A DNA stretch of 64,000 nucleotides from positions 268,451 through 332,450 of the forward strand of contig NZ_JAHESF010000003.1 in assembly GCF_018598225.1 (NCBI RefSeq), in the 5' to 3' direction. Below are positions 1 through 8,932 of the stretch, one piece after another. Source of the stretch: Chryseosolibacter histidinae. GTDB taxonomy: Bacteria; Bacteroidota; Bacteroidia; Cytophagales; Cyclobacteriaceae. A program made the translations under genes and the position numbers. The notes below the pieces were generated by a model. It saw nothing but the letters and a program-made list of their open reading frames with translations. It was not told the origin of the DNA and did not search any database. Every line of letters begins with the position of its first letter. The first letter of the stretch is position 1.

Positions 1-338
1 TCTGCGGCCGACAATGAAACAGAAACACCGGGTGTCACCACAATGGGTTCCGCCGGCATAAAATCAGCACGTGTCTCCAGCTTGAGGTCGATGCTTTCGA
101 TGCGCAACCTGAGGCGTACACGCCAGCTGGCTTCCCTGAAATCGTTGAAAACGAAATTGTAACGGAGCAGAGTCGAGCCGGGTGCAAGGTAATCGCTGAA
201 GTAAACAGAATAGGGAGGTGTAAGCGTGGTATTGGCCGTTACAGGGAAACGCTGTTGCGCCGTAGCACAGAAGCTGACGAGACTGAATGCCAGCAGCAAC
301 AGGAATGAACTGAACGGTACGTAAACTTTTCCCTTCAT
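1..338 (-). CDS. Secreted surface protein, N-terminal part (continues beyond window)
   Basis: An ATG at 338, two bases after the stop of the upstream gene, opens a frame that stays open to position 1 (112 codons visible). The product starts with a clear signal peptide: basic MKGKVY, a hydrophobic core FLLLLAFSLVSF, then a cleavage site near CATAQQ. The mature part begins RFPVTANTTLTPPYSVYFSD and continues into a beta-rich segment with VRLRLRIES. I recognise this start as typical of large secreted fibronectin-like proteins of Cytophagales, but the C-terminus is missing, so domain content cannot be stated. It is probably cotranscribed with the preceding outer-membrane barrel gene. Confidence 0.75.
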   Translation of the reverse strand, partial: MKGKVYVPFSSFLLLLAFSLVSFCATAQQRFPVTANTTLTPPYSVYFSDYLAPGSTLLRYNFVFNDFREASWRVRLRLRIESIDLKLETRADFMPAEPIVVTPGVSVSLSAA

Positions 339-340
339 AA

Positions 341-2086
341 TCAATTTGAAAATGAGTAGTTATAGGTCACTCCTCCCCTGAACTCGGAAAATGACGGCAT
401 ATCGCCCTGGTGGTTTAACCGGTTCAGGTAAGAAAGATCGACCCCGAAAGTGTGCCGGGTCCTGGTGCTGTACGAGCACCCCAGCCTGGCCGTGGTATTA
501 TCACTCAACAGCACGGCTGTCTGATAAGACCTGATGTAGCTTGACGAAAATGTCGATCGCAGCTTTCGTGTGAAAAAAAGCTTCGACGCAGACACGGTCG
601 GCCCTACCGAAAAATTATTGATCGCCGCCACCTGGTTGGAGTTGGCGTTGAGGTTCACATTGAAAGTAAGATCCCTGGGTGTGTTGTTGGATTGATAGGC
701 GACGTTGGCATTATAAAAAACCGACTTGTTGCCCTGGTTGCCGGAAGCCACCTGGTAGCTGGACGTGAAAGCAAGCGTTCGAGCAATATCACCCTGCCCG
801 AAATTGTAATTCACGCCAGCGGTCACATTGTTTGTCACCTGCAGGAACAGCAGCGAATCGATCTCGTCGATCTGCGATTGCTGGTAGAAGCGGTCAAGCT
901 TGGTGGTGCTGTTAAAGTTGCTGTATGACGCGTTGAGGTTGAACTTCTCGCTGATCATGTAAGAAGTGGTCACAGAGCCGATGAACCTTTCCACGCGGGT
1001 CTCTTCCGTATGGTTCAGGTTGTTGCGCTGCAGCCCGGCGTTCACGGCCACGTTGAACTTGCCTTCGAAGAAGGCCGTGGCAATTCCTCCTGTGAGGTCA
1101 TCGAAGTCGTTGTTCATAAACGGTGAGCCCATGGTCTTGTACTCCGGGCCGAGTCTCCGGTATTTCGCATTGAGCTGGTACCGGTCTGCGCGGTAGCCGA
1201 GCTGTGCCTGAAACGCGCCGTTGAACTGCGACGATTGTGTAGGTGTATACAGGTTTCCGAGGTAGTTGGCATACCTGAAAGAAGTCAGGCGTGCTTCCGG
1301 ATCGCGGGTGTCTTTGGTGTACGCGCTGAGGGCGTACTCTGTGTTGATGGTGATGCGTTTCGCCAGTGTTCTCCTGACATTGACACCCCACACGAAATTC
1401 TCGGCGGGTGCGATGTCCAACGCTGATGCTACTGTATCGGGAATGGAGGCAGGATCGTCGCGGCCCCTGAAAAGGATCAGGTCAACCTCCTGGCCATTTT
1501 TGCCGATGGTCACCTTGGTACCATAGCCCCACCGTTCATACGATGGGATGCCGAATTCCAGATCGTTCAACCCACCCACCAGGCGCGCTTTGGCAAAACG
1601 TCCGTACATAGCGCTTACTTTCACCATCGCGTTGGGTGGTGCTACCTCCACACCGAGTCCCATGAAAATGGTTCCCGCCAGTGTGAACTCCGAAAAGTTC
1701 ATACTTCTGTAACCGGCATGCAGGGTCACATATTTATAAGTAGGGCTGATGCCGAATTGATTGAACGGTTGGGGATAACGGAAGGTCTGGTCCTGTTGAC
1801 TGAGCGTGAATGAAAAAGGTGCCGAGATCTGCCAGTAGCTTAACGTGAGGTTGCCGGAGAGCATCCAGTAGAGCGGGTCGCGTCGTGATTCGATACCGGA
1901 GGCAGTGTAACCAATAGCCGAGCCGTTCAGTGAGCCAGAGATGCGCAACTTCTGCTGCGCCATGAGGGCGGGCACAAAAGTTACCAGGAGGCACACCGTT
2001 AACAAGCCGGGTCGCAGCTTATTGGCGGGGGTATAGGTTGGCACGTTAAGGTTTTTTTGCAGCAAATAAATCATTACAGACTTCAA
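341..2086 (-). CDS. Predicted outer-membrane beta-barrel protein
   Basis: The product is 581 residues. After a long N-terminal extension it has a hydrophobic signal segment (about residues 28-43, LLTVCLLVTFVPALMAQQ). The rest is dense in alternating aromatic/polar strands and ends in the aromatic NYSFSN, as expected of an outer-membrane barrel. No enzymatic motif is visible. A shorter start at the MIYLL methionine is possible. The gene is followed after two bases by a secreted protein gene, so the two likely form a surface-protein pair, perhaps barrel plus exported partner. The function is unknown. A TACTTAAAAAGGAGTA motif lies about 157 bp upstream. Confidence 0.7.
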   Translation of the reverse strand: MKSVMIYLLQKNLNVPTYTPANKLRPGLLTVCLLVTFVPALMAQQKLRISGSLNGSAIGYTASGIESRRDPLYWMLSGNLTLSYWQISAPFSFTLSQQDQTFRYPQPFNQFGISPTYKYVTLHAGYRSMNFSEFTLAGTIFMGLGVEVAPPNAMVKVSAMYGRFAKARLVGGLNDLEFGIPSYERWGYGTKVTIGKNGQEVDLILFRGRDDPASIPDTVASALDIAPAENFVWGVNVRRTLAKRITINTEYALSAYTKDTRDPEARLTSFRYANYLGNLYTPTQSSQFNGAFQAQLGYRADRYQLNAKYRRLGPEYKTMGSPFMNNDFDDLTGGIATAFFEGKFNVAVNAGLQRNNLNHTEETRVERFIGSVTTSYMISEKFNLNASYSNFNSTTKLDRFYQQSQIDEIDSLLFLQVTNNVTAGVNYNFGQGDIARTLAFTSSYQVASGNQGNKSVFYNANVAYQSNNTPRDLTFNVNLNANSNQVAAINNFSVGPTVSASKLFFTRKLRSTFSSSYIRSYQTAVLLSDNTTARLGCSYSTRTRHTFGVDLSYLNRLNHQGDMPSFSEFRGGVTYNYSFSN

Positions 2087-2570
2087 TTGTCACGCAATCC
2101 GGAGGCATCATGCGGGTGTGTACAAGTGAAAGCCATAAATTCAAAAAAGCCGCCCACGGTATGAATACTGTCGTTTTGAGGATTCCCGCCAGGATTTGCA
2201 ATGAAATCGGATGCGCAATAGCGGAGCACCGAAAATCCTGATTACTTAAAAAGGAGTAGCATTAAAAAAGTATGTTTTGGCGGGCAAAAGTGATTTTCAT
2301 AGAAGATAATTGCACCGGGCCTGCATTTCTTAGGTAACAGTGTTGGCCATGGGCTGATCCACAAAAGGCCAAATCAAACGGACAACCGGCTGATATTGGA
2401 TTTCAGCCAGTTATTGTGGGTAACAGAATGGTTGCAAGCCGCTTTACTAACGAGCGGGCCAGGCCATTATTGCACCATGTAATAATTTCCACAAATACCC
2501 ACTCATCGACCCCTATTGCTATTTAACTCCATTAATGTCTTTTCATCGTTGAACAAACTAAAGAATTCGC
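2087..2570. other. Intergenic region without a gene
   Basis: No convincing coding frame is visible in these 484 bp. It separates the start of the 341-2086 gene from the end of the sulfur operon. The one recognisable element is the TACTTAAAAAGGAGTA motif at 2243-2258, listed separately. No strong intrinsic terminator with a T-run was found for the operon ending at 2571. Confidence 0.6.
2243..2258. promoter_or_regulatory. TACTTAAAAAGGAGTA motif, possible operator
   Basis: The 16 bases TACTTAAAAAGGAGTA form a near-perfect inverted repeat (TACT/AGTA arms). They match 15 of 16 positions of another site at 39037-39052. Both lie about 140-160 bp upstream of genes for exported proteins. The binding factor is unknown. 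Confidence 0.4.
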
Positions 2571-3851
2571 CTAGTTGAACAGCAGGTAGGCAATGAGCAA
2601 CGTGATCAGGATATTAAAAAGCTGCGCGCCGAGAAAAGCATACAACGGCTTTTTGTTAGAGGCGTTGAAGAGGTCGGAAAAGCGGGTTTCCAGCCCGATG
2701 CTCGTAAAGGCCAGCACAAACCAGAGGGTCTGAATGCTCTTGAGCCCGTCTTTGGCAGGCGCTATGATCTCCGGACTTAATATAAAGGAGAACAGCAAAG
2801 AAGCTGCGATAAAACCGAGCACAAATTTGGGGAAGCGCTCCCAGAGCAACCCGAGGCTGGGCTTGCCAACAGCAGCAGCACTTTCCGGAGCCTTGCGTGT
2901 GTAGGTCCAGTAAACACTGATGGCAAAGGCAGCGAGTCCCAGCAACACGTTCTGTGAGAATTTTACAATGGTGCTGATCTTGAGCGCCGTGTCGCCCACC
3001 AAAGTTCCGGCAGCTACTACCGCGCCCGTTGTATCGATGGTGCCTCCGAGCCATGCGCCCGTCACCTCCTGCGAAAGTCCGATATACTGGGCGATGTAAG
3101 GCATAAAGATCATCATGGGGATGGCGGTGACCAGCACCAGCGAGATCACATACGACAATTTTTTGGAGTCTCCCTTGATAGCGCCTGCCGTGGCGATCGC
3201 TGCGGAAACACCACAAATGGAAACAGCGCTGGAGATCATCATGCTCAATTCGTCATCGAGCTTCAGCTTGCGGCAGATCCAGAAAGCAAAGTACCAGACC
3301 GACAGCACCACGGCCAGCGCCTGGATCAATCCCAGAGAGCCGGCTTTCAGAATATCGCCAAAGATCACACCTGTGCCCAACAGCACTAAGCCGATCTTCA
3401 CAAACATCTCTGCAGAAAGTACGTCGCGAAACCATTTCGGAAGGATGATCAGGTTGCCGATGAGCAGCCCGATGGAAAGACTGAAGATCACAGCCTCCAG
3501 GTTGAGATACTTCACCTCGCTGTTGCCGGCGAGGATGAGCGCCACCACGCTGATCACATACAATAGCGGAAACACAGTGATGGTTGCTTTCACAGGCTTG
3601 CCCGTTGCGACCGCTCCCAGTATAGAGAACACAAACACCACAGCGAATTGCGTGGCTATGCGCGCGAGGTTGCCCAATGAAAAGATCTTTTCAGCCAGAT
3701 CAGCACCTGTGCTCCATGAATACGCAGGCGCCGGAAAAATGACACCCGCGATAAAAAGAAAAATGATCAGGAAGCCCAGTACCACTACGGCCCAATCTTC
3801 TGTGAGGATCAGTTTTGATTTTTCAGTTGCTACTGCTGTGTTCGTGCTCAT
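2571..3851 (-). CDS. YeiH/UPF0324 family putative sulfate exporter
   Basis: The product is 426 residues and an integral membrane protein with roughly ten hydrophobic segments. The YeiH-family core is visible as GLVLLGTGVIFGDIL and ICGVSAAIATAGAI, followed by GGTIDTTGAVVAAGTLVG. The family (Cons_hypoth698) is annotated as putative sulfate exporters because members occur next to sulfonate, taurine or cysteate degradation genes; direct transport data are few. It is the last gene of the SAM-riboswitch operon, 35 bp after the FAD oxidoreductase, and lies downstream of a sulfite dehydrogenase. Export of sulfate or sulfite formed by the pathway is therefore a reasonable inference. Confidence 0.85.
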   Translation of the reverse strand: MSTNTAVATEKSKLILTEDWAVVVLGFLIIFLFIAGVIFPAPAYSWSTGADLAEKIFSLGNLARIATQFAVVFVFSILGAVATGKPVKATITVFPLLYVISVVALILAGNSEVKYLNLEAVIFSLSIGLLIGNLIILPKWFRDVLSAEMFVKIGLVLLGTGVIFGDILKAGSLGLIQALAVVLSVWYFAFWICRKLKLDDELSMMISSAVSICGVSAAIATAGAIKGDSKKLSYVISLVLVTAIPMMIFMPYIAQYIGLSQEVTGAWLGGTIDTTGAVVAAGTLVGDTALKISTIVKFSQNVLLGLAAFAISVYWTYTRKAPESAAAVGKPSLGLLWERFPKFVLGFIAASLLFSFILSPEIIAPAKDGLKSIQTLWFVLAFTSIGLETRFSDLFNASNKKPLYAFLGAQLFNILITLLIAYLLFN

Positions 3852-3886
3852 GTGCTAAATGTAAATTTTTTTAAAGAATTATCGAA

Positions 3887-5341
3887 TTATAATGGTACGG
3901 ACGGCGACTTGTGAAAAATATCTTTCAGGGCCCTCACCGCGGCGTGGTATCCACACATGCCGTGCACACCTCCACCGGGCGGCGTTGATGAAGAGCAGAG
4001 ATAAATTCCTTTCGCTGAAGTGCGGTAAGGTGAAGATCTCAGGGCAGGCCGCGTGAAAAGCTGACCGAGGTCATTGACGCCTCCGGTAATGTCTCCGCCA
4101 ATGTAGTTGGGATTGTATTCTTCCAGCTGCGCACTGTTCATCACGTGCTTCGCCAGGATGCGCTCACGGAATCCCGGTGCAAACCGCTCTACCTGCCTCT
4201 CTATCACGTCGGTCATGTCTGTTGTGGAACCCGACGGCACATGGCAGTAGGCCCATGCAGTATGTTTACCCTCCGGTGCCCGCGACGGATCGAACAAACT
4301 TTGCTGTGCCATGAGTACAAAAGGTCGTTCCGCGTGTTTACCGCTCCAGGTTGTTTTCTCCGACGTAGCGATCTCGTTAAAGGTATTGCCGAGGTGAACG
4401 GTACCCGCCGTGCGGCATTCTGCAGCTTTGAAAGGTACCGGTGCATCCAGCGCCCAGTCTACTTTGAAGACTCCCATGCCATAGCGGAAGCGGTTCAGCT
4501 GCCACTTGTAAACAGAAGAGAATTTATGACCGGCGATCTGCAGCAATTGTTTGGGTGTTGTATCGAAGAGCACAGCATGGCTCGACGGGAGCTGACTGAG
4601 CGAATGCACGTGAAAATTTGTTTCGATCTTTCCGCCCATGGAAACAAAGTAAGATGCCAGCGCATCGGCGATCTGCTGTGAGCCTCCTTTCGGAAGAGGC
4701 CAGCCGCGCAGATGACCCACCGCCATGAGCACAAAACCGATGGCCGCCGTGGAGAGATTGCTCAACGGCATGATGGAATGTGCCGCCATACCCGCCCACA
4801 AACCTTTTGCTTTTTCAGTGGTGAAACGTTTCGCGACGGTCTCCGCAGACAACAGTGCCTTCAATCCAAAGCTCGCCAGTGCGAAGGGATGCGCGGGGAA
4901 ACGCAGGGGCCCCAGGAGGTTGTTCACGATGAATGGCCAATCCTGGATGATGGGGGCGATCAGGTCAAGATATTTTTTTTCGTCTGCGCCCAACAATGCT
5001 GCGGTGGCTTCGAGCGACTCACCGAGCACTGCTGCCGTACCATTGTCGAACGGGTGCGCGGCAGCGATTGGTGGATAGATGAACTCAAGACCATGCTTCT
5101 TCAAGGGAAGGCTGGAGAAAAAAGGCGAACCTGCCGCCATGGGATGGATCGCTGAACAAACGTCGTGGATGTATCCCGGCAATGTCAGCGCTTTGGAACG
5201 CAGTCCACCGCCAATGGTGTTCTTGCTCTCCAGCAGCAAAACGGAGCAACCAGCCTGCTGCAGCACAATGGCCGCGGCAAGCCCGTTGGGTCCCGACCCC
5301 ACCACCACAGCATCGTAATCTCGTCGTTCCAGCTGAGCCAT
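3887..5341 (-). CDS. CrtI-like FAD-dependent oxidoreductase (phytoene desaturase superfamily)
   Basis: The product is 484 residues. The N-terminal dinucleotide-binding fold is explicit: DAVVVGSGPNGLAAAIVL, then an acidic strand end LLLLESKNTIGGG. The C-terminus has the family's GGGVHGMCGYHAA cofactor-closing motif. Overall it is an NAD(P)/FAD-dependent oxidoreductase of the phytoene desaturase/amine oxidase superfamily. No signal peptide is visible, so it is probably cytoplasmic. It sits 28 bp downstream of the sulfite dehydrogenase gene and 35 bp upstream of the putative sulfate exporter, so it is probably cotranscribed with sulfur genes rather than with carotenoid genes. The substrate is unknown. 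Confidence 0.8.
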   Translation of the reverse strand: MAQLERRDYDAVVVGSGPNGLAAAIVLQQAGCSVLLLESKNTIGGGLRSKALTLPGYIHDVCSAIHPMAAGSPFFSSLPLKKHGLEFIYPPIAAAHPFDNGTAAVLGESLEATAALLGADEKKYLDLIAPIIQDWPFIVNNLLGPLRFPAHPFALASFGLKALLSAETVAKRFTTEKAKGLWAGMAAHSIMPLSNLSTAAIGFVLMAVGHLRGWPLPKGGSQQIADALASYFVSMGGKIETNFHVHSLSQLPSSHAVLFDTTPKQLLQIAGHKFSSVYKWQLNRFRYGMGVFKVDWALDAPVPFKAAECRTAGTVHLGNTFNEIATSEKTTWSGKHAERPFVLMAQQSLFDPSRAPEGKHTAWAYCHVPSGSTTDMTDVIERQVERFAPGFRERILAKHVMNSAQLEEYNPNYIGGDITGGVNDLGQLFTRPALRSSPYRTSAKGIYLCSSSTPPGGGVHGMCGYHAAVRALKDIFHKSPSVPL

Positions 5342-5369
5342 TGATCAAAAGTGTTCCTGTAAAAATAAC

Positions 5370-6599
5370 TTACTTTTTTGCTTCCGGCCTAAATAATACC
5401 CGGCCATCGCGTTTTATTATCCAGGCCGTCACCGGGTTAAAATGGTACCCTCCTGTATTTCCGCCGCGCGCATCGGAAAGTTGTTTCAACGTCGGCTGCA
5501 CATAACCCGTCTCATCCACAGCCCTGCTCATGATGGCGGTCTCGTCTCCGTTCCAGTGCCACAAATACCGGAAGCCTGTGTGCGCTTTGTCCAGCACCGG
5601 CCCCTGAAGCTCGGCAGCACTCCACGATCTTCCATCGTTGGTGCTGATCTCTACACGAACGATCCTGCCGCGACCGCTCCATGCAATGCCCCTGAGCTCG
5701 ATCCAGCCCTTCTCAACAGGGTTGGGATAGGCGGGATACGTGATGATGGAGCGCGCATCCATCACAAAGCTGAACTGCCTGATCTTTCCACCGCCAATGG
5801 CCTCGGTATATTTTGAGGTTTCTTCCCGCGTCATGAAGGGCTGATCTGAAATTTCAATTCTCCGGATCCACTTCACACACGTGTTGCCCTCCCAGCCCGG
5901 CAACACCAATCGCGCCGGGTAACCCTGCTCCGGACGGATGGCCTCCCCGTTCTGCGCATAGGCGAGCATGGTGTCTTCCCAACCTTTTTGCAGAGGAATA
6001 CTTCTTGTCATCACGGCAGCATCAGAGCCTTCTGCGAGGAACCAGGTTGCCCTGGGGTCAACGCCAACTTCGCGAAAGAGCGTTGAGAGCATCACCCCTG
6101 TCCATTCACTCTGGCTCGTCAACCCGCAGATCTCCTGGGGACTGAGCTCTTCCTTGTTTCCCCTGTAATTACCCGAACACTCGAGGAACATGATCCTTGA
6201 CACAGAAGGGAATTGTTTCAAATCACGGAGCTTAAAAACCATCGGCTTCTTCACCATGCCATGGATCAGCAGCTCATATTTCTCAGGGTCGATGGCAGGC
6301 ACACCACCGTGATGCCTTTCGTAATGAAGATCGGAAGGCGTCAACGTACCGTAAAGGTCCTGTAACGGTGTGCGCGATGATGTGTCGCTGGGTTTCTTTT
6401 GTAGTTTCTCAAACGGTGAACGTGTACCTACTTCACCCGGAAGGGGTCCCAGCTTTTTTGTAGGATCAGAGGTGGCGGTTTCTTTTTCCGTAACGGCCCG
6501 CTGCATCACTTTGCCGAAGCTGGTCTGCACAAGCACCACCGCCGCCGTGGCAGCGCCTCCCAGCCATGTTCTTCTTTTTATTTTCTGATTTTGATTCAT
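5370..6599 (-). CDS. SoxC/SorA-like molybdopterin sulfite dehydrogenase
   Basis: The product is 409 residues. It has a twin-arginine type N-terminus (KRRTWLGGAATAAVV) for folded export to the periplasm. An oxidoreductase molybdopterin domain covers about residues 75-260, with the molybdenum-ligating cysteine at about position 141 in FLECSGNYRG. VLPGWEGNTCVKWIRRI follows, then a C-terminal dimerisation domain typical of sulfite oxidases (about residues 280-400). The length and dimer domain favour SoxC/SorA over the shorter MsrP. The start overlaps the stop of the upstream cytochrome c gene by four bases (ATGA), which implies translational coupling and a SorAB-type pair oxidising sulfite to sulfate. 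Sulfite as the substrate is inferred from family. Confidence 0.9.
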   Translation of the reverse strand: MNQNQKIKRRTWLGGAATAAVVLVQTSFGKVMQRAVTEKETATSDPTKKLGPLPGEVGTRSPFEKLQKKPSDTSSRTPLQDLYGTLTPSDLHYERHHGGVPAIDPEKYELLIHGMVKKPMVFKLRDLKQFPSVSRIMFLECSGNYRGNKEELSPQEICGLTSQSEWTGVMLSTLFREVGVDPRATWFLAEGSDAAVMTRSIPLQKGWEDTMLAYAQNGEAIRPEQGYPARLVLPGWEGNTCVKWIRRIEISDQPFMTREETSKYTEAIGGGKIRQFSFVMDARSIITYPAYPNPVEKGWIELRGIAWSGRGRIVRVEISTNDGRSWSAAELQGPVLDKAHTGFRYLWHWNGDETAIMSRAVDETGYVQPTLKQLSDARGGNTGGYHFNPVTAWIIKRDGRVLFRPEAKK

Positions 6600-7213
6600 T
6601 TGATCTCAGTACCTCCTGATCTGTCGTCGGGAACAAAAAGAGCGCGGGCAGGCATGTTCACCTGCGGCAGGGTTTGTGCGTTCATCACTGCGGATGAGTC
6701 GACGATATTGTTGGCGTGAAGCAAAAAAGCGGTGAGACTGTACACTTCATCCGGCGTGAGTGAGCCCGGTGTGTTGAAGGGCATGGCGCGGTTGATGTAA
6801 TCGTACAGCGTGGTGGCATAAGGCCAGTAGTTGCCGATGGTCTTCTCCTTTCCAGGTTCCTTCGAGGATGATGCAGTGTCTGTCTTTGTTACGAGCGGAT
6901 TAAAAGGTCCTTCGGTACCTGTTTTGCCGTGACACAAGGCACACTTGGCGGCGTAGATCGCTTTGCCCTGCGAAACAGTACCTGATCCGTACGGCAATCC
7001 TTTGCCATCGGGACGAATGTCTATATCCAGCGTATCAATGTCATGCGACGAAGCCAGGCGTCCAAAGCCGAAGCTCTGTGGCCAGCTTGCCGTGTCCTTC
7101 AGAGAGATATTTTCATTATTAAAATCAGGTTGCCCCTTACAAGCGCAAAGAACTACCAGCAGAATAATGTATAAAGGGGTTTTATCAGGTTGGTCGGTGT
7201 ATCGGTTTCGCAT
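6596..7213 (-). CDS. c-type cytochrome lipoprotein, partner of the sulfite dehydrogenase
   Basis: The product is 205 residues. The hydrophobic N-terminus YIILLVVLCAC ends in a lipobox with Cys at about residue 25, so the protein should be a lipoprotein on the periplasmic side. A single haem-binding CALCH is at about residues 91-95. A plausible axial methionine is M144 in RAMPFNTPG, followed by the helix TPDEVYSLTAFLL typical of monohaem cytochromes. The stop overlaps the start of the molybdopterin enzyme gene. Together they look like a SorB/SoxD-SorA/SoxC type electron-transfer pair delivering electrons from sulfite to the respiratory chain. Confidence 0.9.
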   Translation of the reverse strand: MRNRYTDQPDKTPLYIILLVVLCACKGQPDFNNENISLKDTASWPQSFGFGRLASSHDIDTLDIDIRPDGKGLPYGSGTVSQGKAIYAAKCALCHGKTGTEGPFNPLVTKTDTASSSKEPGKEKTIGNYWPYATTLYDYINRAMPFNTPGSLTPDEVYSLTAFLLHANNIVDSSAVMNAQTLPQVNMPARALFVPDDRSGGTEIK

Positions 7214-7267
7214 TTCACTATGGTGGAAAAAACCTCACTGCACACCAACGCGCAGTGAGGTAACTGG

Positions 7268-8911
7268 TCATTCATACTTTCCGGCAACGAGCGTGCTTTC
7301 AGACAATGCATACTTGCGTTCTGCCCTGTCGAGCACCACATACAACGAATCCTGGTTTTCGTCCAGTCCTTCGAGCACCACCCGTGAGCCATCGGTGGTG
7401 GTAAACTTCAGCACCATGCGTTTCCGCTTGTCGAATTTTTTACCTGCGCTGGCAAACTCACGATCCCTGCGCGTTGATGCGGCACGGGGATCGATCTTCT
7501 CCACTTCATCGCCAATATGTTCCCAGGCCGTTTTGCTGATCCATTGATCGTCATAAATACCACCTTTCTTTTTAGGCTCGGTATCGATGCGTTGTTCCGG
7601 CGGCGCTCCGTTGCCACTGCCGTCACCTCCCGCTCCAGCCACAACGTTTCTCCGGTCAGGAATGGCTTTATACTTGTCCTGCAGGTACAGCACGTTGTCC
7701 ACCGTGTCTGCGAGGTAATGGAATACCCTTCTTCCGCCGGCAGTGCCTGTGAGCTCGAAAGTTCTGTTGATATCACGCTGCGGATCACCCCCACCGTTCG
7801 AGAGGTCCAGCGGTGTGGGGCGGTTCACCTTGTACGTGAGCGAGGTCCACTTTTCAAAAGTTGCCTCCTGCCAGCGCACGGTATCCACAGGTGAATACGG
7901 AATCTCTTTGCCGTTCAGCCTGAACGTTGTAACATTATAATATCCGCGAAGCTTCGAAATACCTTTTGTGGCAGGCTGCTTGTACGGATCATAGAGGAAG
8001 TTCACATATTGCAGGTAGAACAACAGCACGAGGAACACACCGATGGTAGCCGTTTTCACACCGATGCGCGTAAACTGCCACGGTGTTGAAAATACAGGAT
8101 AGTAGCTGAGCTGCCGCGCCGGTTTTTCGAGGATCAGCAGGCGGTACAGCTGCGGCACATAATGCACAATGAGGAACGTCGAGAGCAGCACAAAGTAAGA
8201 GCTGTACACATGCACGCCACCATCGTAAGCAAAATTGACGTAGACAATATCACCCAACGCACCAAACAGCAGCACCGCGCCCAGCAACGTCGTTCTTCTA
8301 AAGAACAACAACGTGCCCGCTCCGATCTCGACCACACCGGCAAACACCTGGTACCATGGCACAATGCCGATGGAGAGCCAGTAGATCTTCTGCGCTGTAA
8401 AATCGCCGAAGTCAGTATTCAGCAAACCGATAGAAGGATACGGCATTTGCACCGGGAGAAGTTTGGTGAAACCAAAACCGATGATGCCTATCGCAGCCCT
8501 GTAGCGCACAATGGCCCGCAGCCAGTAGTAGAGAAGGTTGTAATCCTGCGGCTCCGGTTTTCTGCGTTTGTCGATGACGGTCCAGAGAAGTCCTCCGGCA
8601 ATCGCCACCAGCAACGTAATGATCCAGTTAGCGTAACCGGCGAGCGGATTACCGAAAATGGTGTTGCCAAAAATATTCAGACCGGAGCCGAAACGTGCAA
8701 TGTCATAAAGGTCGCGGTAATGAAGGTTTGTCCAGTCGATGCCGGCAACCTGTTTGTACCATTCGGCACTGTTCGGGATGCAGATGCTGATGAAGAAGAT
8801 GAAGGCGATCCTGAATGCTATCTTTTGCCATTCCGTCCATGGTTTCAATGCCACCGGAGTATTCTCATCTTGTACCGGCCTGGCATTGCCGGAAGTTTGA
8901 TCATTGGCCAT
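7268..8911 (-). CDS. DoxX-family membrane protein with extended C-terminal domain (copy 2)
   Basis: The product is 547 residues. The N-terminal half has several membrane helices, including the DoxX-like core (YRAAIGIIGFGFTKLLPVQM, then a helix with GVVEIGAGTLLFFRR). After the last helix near residue 300 a soluble beta-rich domain follows, beginning YYNVTTFRLNGKEIPYSP. It is a paralogue of the adjacent 8933-10354 gene but carries an extra charged insertion of about 70-80 residues (GGDGSGNGAPPEQ to KKFDKRKR). DoxX/DoxD proteins are known as thiosulfate:quinone oxidoreductase subunits in archaea; many bacterial homologues are uncharacterised. Its place between SusD and sulfite oxidation genes supports a redox role in sulfur metabolism. 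Confidence 0.8.
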   Translation of the reverse strand: MANDQTSGNARPVQDENTPVALKPWTEWQKIAFRIAFIFFISICIPNSAEWYKQVAGIDWTNLHYRDLYDIARFGSGLNIFGNTIFGNPLAGYANWIITLLVAIAGGLLWTVIDKRRKPEPQDYNLLYYWLRAIVRYRAAIGIIGFGFTKLLPVQMPYPSIGLLNTDFGDFTAQKIYWLSIGIVPWYQVFAGVVEIGAGTLLFFRRTTLLGAVLLFGALGDIVYVNFAYDGGVHVYSSYFVLLSTFLIVHYVPQLYRLLILEKPARQLSYYPVFSTPWQFTRIGVKTATIGVFLVLLFYLQYVNFLYDPYKQPATKGISKLRGYYNVTTFRLNGKEIPYSPVDTVRWQEATFEKWTSLTYKVNRPTPLDLSNGGGDPQRDINRTFELTGTAGGRRVFHYLADTVDNVLYLQDKYKAIPDRRNVVAGAGGDGSGNGAPPEQRIDTEPKKKGGIYDDQWISKTAWEHIGDEVEKIDPRAASTRRDREFASAGKKFDKRKRMVLKFTTTDGSRVVLEGLDENQDSLYVVLDRAERKYALSESTLVAGKYE

Positions 8912-8932
8912 AATGTTGCTTATTTTTCAAGG

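Noticed and set aside
3115..3858. 247-codon plus-strand frame
   Set aside because: It lies entirely antisense to the YeiH gene, has low-complexity Ser/Thr/Ala composition and no protein features.
5370..6599. MsrP/YedY methionine sulfoxide reductase
   Set aside because: The length, the C-terminal dimerisation domain and the coupled cytochrome c fit SoxC/SorA sulfite dehydrogenase better; no MsrQ gene is present.
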